This document shows positions 8,505-11,390 of a DNA stretch of 11,390 nucleotides, piece by piece. How positions within the stretch are numbered: the first letter of the stretch is position 1; every line of letters begins with the position of its first letter. The notes beneath the pieces are model-generated. The model did no database searches. It was not told the origin of the DNA and saw only the letters and a list, made by a program, of their open reading frames with translations. A program made the translations under genes and the position numbers. The DNA is from CAZVFX01 sp964626565 (GTDB lineage Bacteria > Myxococcota_A > UBA9042 > CAIXZC01), in assembly GCA_964626565.1 (NCBI GenBank), contig CAZVFX010000178.1, positions 1 through 11,390 on the forward strand. The letters are read 5' to 3'.

Positions 8505-8603
8505 TTCTAGCCTCAATCCTTAGTCATTTCTCTGCTGCTCGTCGACAAGTACCCTTTGGCACGCCCCTTGCTCTTATGCTCTCCGAACGCTTGATAACAT
8601 AGC

Positions 8604-8610
8604 GGAGGAG
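8604..8610 (+). promoter_or_regulatory. Ribosome binding site of the VIT/VWA gene
   Basis: GGAGGAG lies 4 bases before ATG 8615, and its GGAGG core ends 6 bases before it: a near-ideal Shine-Dalgarno match and spacing. The in-frame TAG at 8600-8602 rules out any earlier start, so this site fixes the start codon. Confidence 0.85.
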
Positions 8611-8614
8611 CAAA

Positions 8615-11020
8615 ATGGATACTCGGGAACTGAACATTCAAAAACGAAGGGATTTGAAGTGCGGGATTATCTGCCTGCTTATTGCGCTGGGCCTGGTTGC
8701 AGTGATGTTCGCACGGGACGGGTATTGCCTGACCCGCTCCGTGCAAACCGCGGAAGGGGAGTTTCCGGGCCTGGAAAAGGTGCCGCTGGTGTTCCAGCAG
8801 GTGGACGTGTCGATCCACAACCAGGTGGCCGCGGGCCAGCACTGGTTCCACTTCAAGAACGAGTTCGAAGCCGACGTGGAAGTGTCTTGCGAGTTTGCCC
8901 TGGCTGCCGGCGAATTCGTGGAAGGCTTTTCCTACTACAACGGGGCTGAACGCATAGTCGGGGAAGTGCTGGAGAAACAGATGGCCGAACAGGTCTACGA
9001 CTCCCTCACCGGGTTGCAGAGGGATCCCGGCATCCTCGAGCAGGTGGGTAGCCGTTTCCGCTTCCGGGTCTACCCGGTGCAACCGGGCGAAAACAAGCCG
9101 GTTGAGGTGCGCTCACTTACCCCCCTGGAATTGCGGGAGAACGTAGTGGAATACGTTATTCCAAAAGAAAACCTGCCCGCACAAGACACTGTCTTTTCGC
9201 TGCGCCTGGAGATTACCGACGATCTTCCCATCGAGGACGTTCAAACCGTCGGTTTCAATGGCATCATCAAGACTTACGGTCCGCGTCATCATCGGGTGGT
9301 CTTTGAAGGTGAAAACGTGTCGTTTGAGCAGGACCTGGTGATTCGCTACCGCTTGCGGGCGAATGACCATGCCATGCGGTTTGCCGCTCATCGCACCGAA
9401 GGGATCGACGGCAGCTTCATGCTGCTCATCACTCCGAAATCGGACGTGGAAGTCAGCGAAGTCATCGGCCGGGACATCGTCTTCGTAATCGATATTTCCG
9501 GCAGCATGTCGGGTCAGCCGCTGGAGCAGACCAAGTGGGCTTTGGCTTACATCATCGAGCGGCTCAACGGCGAGGACCGCTTCGACGTGGTGGCCTTTGA
9601 TGACGAAGCCCAGCCCTTCTTCGGCAGCCTGAAAGACGCCAACTCGTCCAACCTCCAGGATGCGGTGACCCGGGTCTCGGATCTGGAAAGTCGGGGCGGC
9701 ACCAACATCCGGGGCGCGTTGCAGAAGGCCCTGGAAGAGCTGTCCCGGGAGACCTCCGGGCGGCCTCGGGCAGTGATCTTCCTCACCGACGGCCAGGGCA
9801 ACAGCCCGCCCGAGGTGGTGCTCTCGGAAATCCGCAAAGAGGACAACGGCGCCCGCATTTACACCTTTGGTGTAGGCAGCGGGGTCAACCGTCCGTTCCT
9901 TGAACGCCTCGCCCGGGACAACCGCGGTATTGCCACCTTTATCCAGAACACCGAGCAGATCGAAAAGGAGATGACCCGCCTCTACGAGCGCATCTCCATG
10001 CCGCTGATGGTGGACCTGAACCTTGAGTTCGAAGGTGTGGAGCCTGTCTCAGTCTATCCCAAACGTCTCCCCGACCTCTACCGGGATGGGGAGGTGGTGG
10101 TGCTGGGCCGTTTCGCCCGGCCCGGGGTGGGCAAGGTGAAAGTGTCCGGAAAACTCAAAGGGATCGAGAAAGTGATAGAAATGGATGTCATATTTCCCGA
10201 TGCCGAGGAACGGTTCGCCTATGTGGAGAAACTGTGGGCCAACCGCCGTATCTCCCACTTGATGGACATGGTGAGGGACCGGGGCGACGACCAGGAGCTG
10301 GTGCAGGAAGTGACCCGCCTCGGCATCGTGTACAACCTGGTCACCGAATACACCACCTTCCTGGCCGTTCCCGAATCGCTGAAAACCGATGAGATCAAAG
10401 AACTCATCCGGGCCGGCAAACGTGGCTACGACAAGCGGATCATTGACAGCCTCGAAGGTGTGCGCCTGTCCCAGACCAACATTCCGCCCGGCGACCCGGT
10501 GCTCACCGTGACCGCGCCGGCAGACGCCATAAAGGTCCTCGCCTATTTCCCGTTCGGCGTAGTGAAGAGGCTAAAATACGACACCATCCGGGGGAGTTGG
10601 TCGGTTCGCTTTCTCGTCCCCCGCCACGTCCCCGACGGCGTTTACGAAATCCGTATCCACATCGTGGAGTACGACGGCCGCTCCCGGTGGAAGAGCGTGG
10701 AGTACAACATCGACTCCACCGAGCCTGAATTCGAAGCGTGGGTCCCCGATTTCGCAGCCCCGGGCTCGACCATCGCTCTCGAAGTAGACCCCTTCGAGCC
10801 GGTGGCCGAAGTGTATGCCTACATCCCCGGCGTGGACGAAGAACCCGTGCTTCTGGAACTGGACCCCGAGACGGGCACCTACAGAGCCAGCATGCAACTC
10901 CCCGACGACTTCGCCAGAGACCGCCTCACCATCCGCATAGTAGTAAGAGACCTCGCCAGAAACCGCTTCGAAAGAGACTTCGAAATCCTCGAAGACGACG
11001 ACGCCATCATCGGCTGCTGA
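8615..11020 (+). CDS. VIT and VWA domain-containing surface protein
   Basis: 801 residues; the start is fixed by the GGAGGAG site and an in-frame stop just upstream. Residues 10-15 are basic and about 16-33 are hydrophobic: a signal peptide or signal anchor. No lipobox fits Cys 38. A VIT domain (about 55-175) precedes a VWA domain (about 287-460) with a complete metal ion dependent adhesion site: D293-x-S295-x-S297, T363 in GGTN, and D392 in TDG. Residues about 540-585 carry the helical LWA-x-RRI and VTEYTTF segment typical of bacterial VIT/VWA proteins. Two beta-rich domains (about 626-700 and 700-801) follow, ending in an acidic patch and a terminal Gly-Cys. VIT/VWA proteins resemble inter-alpha-trypsin inhibitor heavy chains and bind protein partners through the metal. 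No LPXTG tail is present, so it is not a sortase substrate. It lies 142 bases after the giant adhesin gene, and a shared surface role is inferred. The last 45 codons use AGA arginine, unlike the rest. Confidence 0.92.
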   Translation: MDTRELNIQKRRDLKCGIICLLIALGLVAVMFARDGYCLTRSVQTAEGEFPGLEKVPLVFQQVDVSIHNQVAAGQHWFHFKNEFEADVEVSCEFALAAGEFVEGFSYYNGAERIVGEVLEKQMAEQVYDSLTGLQRDPGILEQVGSRFRFRVYPVQPGENKPVEVRSLTPLELRENVVEYVIPKENLPAQDTVFSLRLEITDDLPIEDVQTVGFNGIIKTYGPRHHRVVFEGENVSFEQDLVIRYRLRANDHAMRFAAHRTEGIDGSFMLLITPKSDVEVSEVIGRDIVFVIDISGSMSGQPLEQTKWALAYIIERLNGEDRFDVVAFDDEAQPFFGSLKDANSSNLQDAVTRVSDLESRGGTNIRGALQKALEELSRETSGRPRAVIFLTDGQGNSPPEVVLSEIRKEDNGARIYTFGVGSGVNRPFLERLARDNRGIATFIQNTEQIEKEMTRLYERISMPLMVDLNLEFEGVEPVSVYPKRLPDLYRDGEVVVLGRFARPGVGKVKVSGKLKGIEKVIEMDVIFPDAEERFAYVEKLWANRRISHLMDMVRDRGDDQELVQEVTRLGIVYNLVTEYTTFLAVPESLKTDEIKELIRAGKRGYDKRIIDSLEGVRLSQTNIPPGDPVLTVTAPADAIKVLAYFPFGVVKRLKYDTIRGSWSVRFLVPRHVPDGVYEIRIHIVEYDGRSRWKSVEYNIDSTEPEFEAWVPDFAAPGSTIALEVDPFEPVAEVYAYIPGVDEEPVLLELDPETGTYRASMQLPDDFARDRLTIRIVVRDLARNRFERDFEILEDDDAIIGC

Positions 11021-11092
11021 AATCGTATCTTTGCCCCACCTCGGCCTTTCATCCTCGTGCATCCCACCAAGCCCCAACCGTGAGGGAGGGGG

Positions 11093-11145
11093 CTCGTCAG
11101 CAACATCGGCCGTCATCGAAGCGGAAGTATGCCGCCTCTGACGAG
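11093..11145 (+). terminator. Inverted repeat with nearby T run, possible weak terminator
   Basis: CTCGTCAG (11093-11100) and CTGACGAG (11138-11145) are perfect 8-base complementary arms around a 37-base loop that itself holds a small GCGG/CCGC stem (11121-11135). TTTTT follows at 11156-11160, ten bases after the stem, which is too far for a classical intrinsic terminator. It lies 73 bases past the VIT/VWA stop. It may instead be part of a repeat element. Confidence 0.25.
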
Positions 11146-11206
11146 GCTCATGTTGTTTTTGTGGGGGCCCGTGGTCACCAGGGCTACCGCCCCTCGCTGT
11201 GCCGAG

Positions 11207-11238
11207 TCGCCCTTTGGGCTGTTATCGCCCGTTGGGCT
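11207..11238. repeat. Two 14-base direct repeats, each a small hairpin
   Basis: TCGCCCTTTGGGCT (11207-11220) and TCGCCCGTTGGGCT (11225-11238) differ at one base and lie 18 bases apart start to start. Each forms a GCCC/GGGC stem with a 3-base loop. They lead directly into the next hairpin at 11241. Confidence 0.6.
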
Positions 11239-11240
11239 CT

Positions 11241-11260
11241 CCGGTGGCTGCGGCCACCGG
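11241..11260. repeat. Perfect 8-base-stem hairpin
   Basis: CCGGTGGC (11241-11248) and GCCACCGG (11253-11260) pair perfectly around a TGCG loop. No T run follows on the plus strand, so it is not a standard terminator in that direction. GGCCACC recurs from 11259. It looks like a palindromic intergenic unit. Confidence 0.6.
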
Positions 11261-11390
11261 CCACCGCACTACTGCGCGGCAAGCCCAAGAAAGTCTACCA
11301 CCACAACCGCAGGGCTGAGGCCGGCGAGGGCAGCGGGGGTCAGACCTTGATGGATCCCCTCAAATAGGCTCAAGTGCCAATGTTGCCGGG

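Larger units (their letters stand above)
11021..11390. other. Gene-free tail with hairpins and short repeats
   Basis: No frame here shows a recognisable protein, a ribosome site with a start, or a tRNA. The longer plus-strand frames are Arg/Pro-rich and begin inside the upstream gene or without a ribosome site. The content is a C/G-rich stretch (11033-11095), a long-armed inverted repeat (11093-11145), three small hairpins (11207-11260) and a GGGGTCAGACC-type motif near 11335. This looks like intergenic, possibly interspersed-repeat DNA. The 5' end of a further gene beyond the window cannot be excluded. Confidence 0.6.

Noticed and set aside
8488..8509. AT-rich imperfect hairpin (TAGAATT against AATTTCTA) as a terminator of the giant gene
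   Set aside because: The stem is short, bulged and AT-only, overlaps the TATAAT box, and has no T run after it.
10571..11116. A 181-codon minus-strand frame starting beyond the VIT/VWA stop
   Set aside because: Nearly all of it is antisense to the VIT/VWA gene; its repetitive EAVSGEV-like pattern reflects sense-strand codons. No ribosome site was found.
11129..11350. A 73-codon plus-strand frame over the hairpin cluster
   Set aside because: No ribosome site, and it runs straight through palindromic repeats; the product resembles translated intergenic repeat DNA.
10738..11367. A 209-codon plus-strand frame overlapping the end of the VIT/VWA gene
   Set aside because: Arg/His/Pro-rich, starts deep inside another gene, and has no recognisable domain or ribosome site.

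Overview
The window is GC-rich (roughly 60 percent or more by eye) and holds two genes on the plus strand plus a gene-free tail. Both encode extracytoplasmic, eukaryote-like multidomain proteins. The domain mix (IPT/TIG Ig-like repeats, FG-GAP/VCBS calcium loops, a C-type lectin fold, and a VIT plus VWA protein) and the base composition suggest a Gram-negative bacterium of the kind once called deltaproteobacteria (Myxococcota, Bradymonadota, Desulfobacterota or a related uncultured group). That placement is an inference; no phylogenetic marker is present.

Layout. (1) Positions 1-8472 are the 3' part of a giant surface-protein gene that is already open at base 1, so its true start and any signal peptide lie outside the window. 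The visible 2823 residues are the end of one TIG repeat, 21 complete TIG repeats (76-5727), then a region with 14 FG-GAP type calcium loops (5803-8418). A complete C-type lectin-like domain with QPD and WND motifs (6403-6762) sits between loops 4 and 5. (2) A 142-base AT-richer gap (8473-8614) carries a perfect TATAAT box and, next to the following gene, a strong ribosome binding site. (3) Positions 8615-11020 encode an 801-residue membrane-anchored or secreted VIT/VWA protein with an intact metal ion dependent adhesion site and two C-terminal beta-rich domains. (4) Positions 11021-11390 hold no convincing gene, only hairpins, short repeats and a GGGGTCAGACC-type motif, and resemble intergenic repeat DNA.

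How they may work together: the first product looks like a very long calcium-stabilised stalk that presents a lectin-bearing beta-propeller head, suited to binding glycans or other cells. The second is a metal-dependent protein-binding module of the inter-alpha-trypsin inhibitor heavy chain type. Adjacency and shared orientation suggest, but do not prove, a common role at the cell surface. The most notable internal patterns are an eight-repeat cysteine period in the TIG array, the lectin nested in the propeller region, and an abrupt codon-usage change in the last 45 codons of the VIT/VWA gene. None of these by itself shows a new system.
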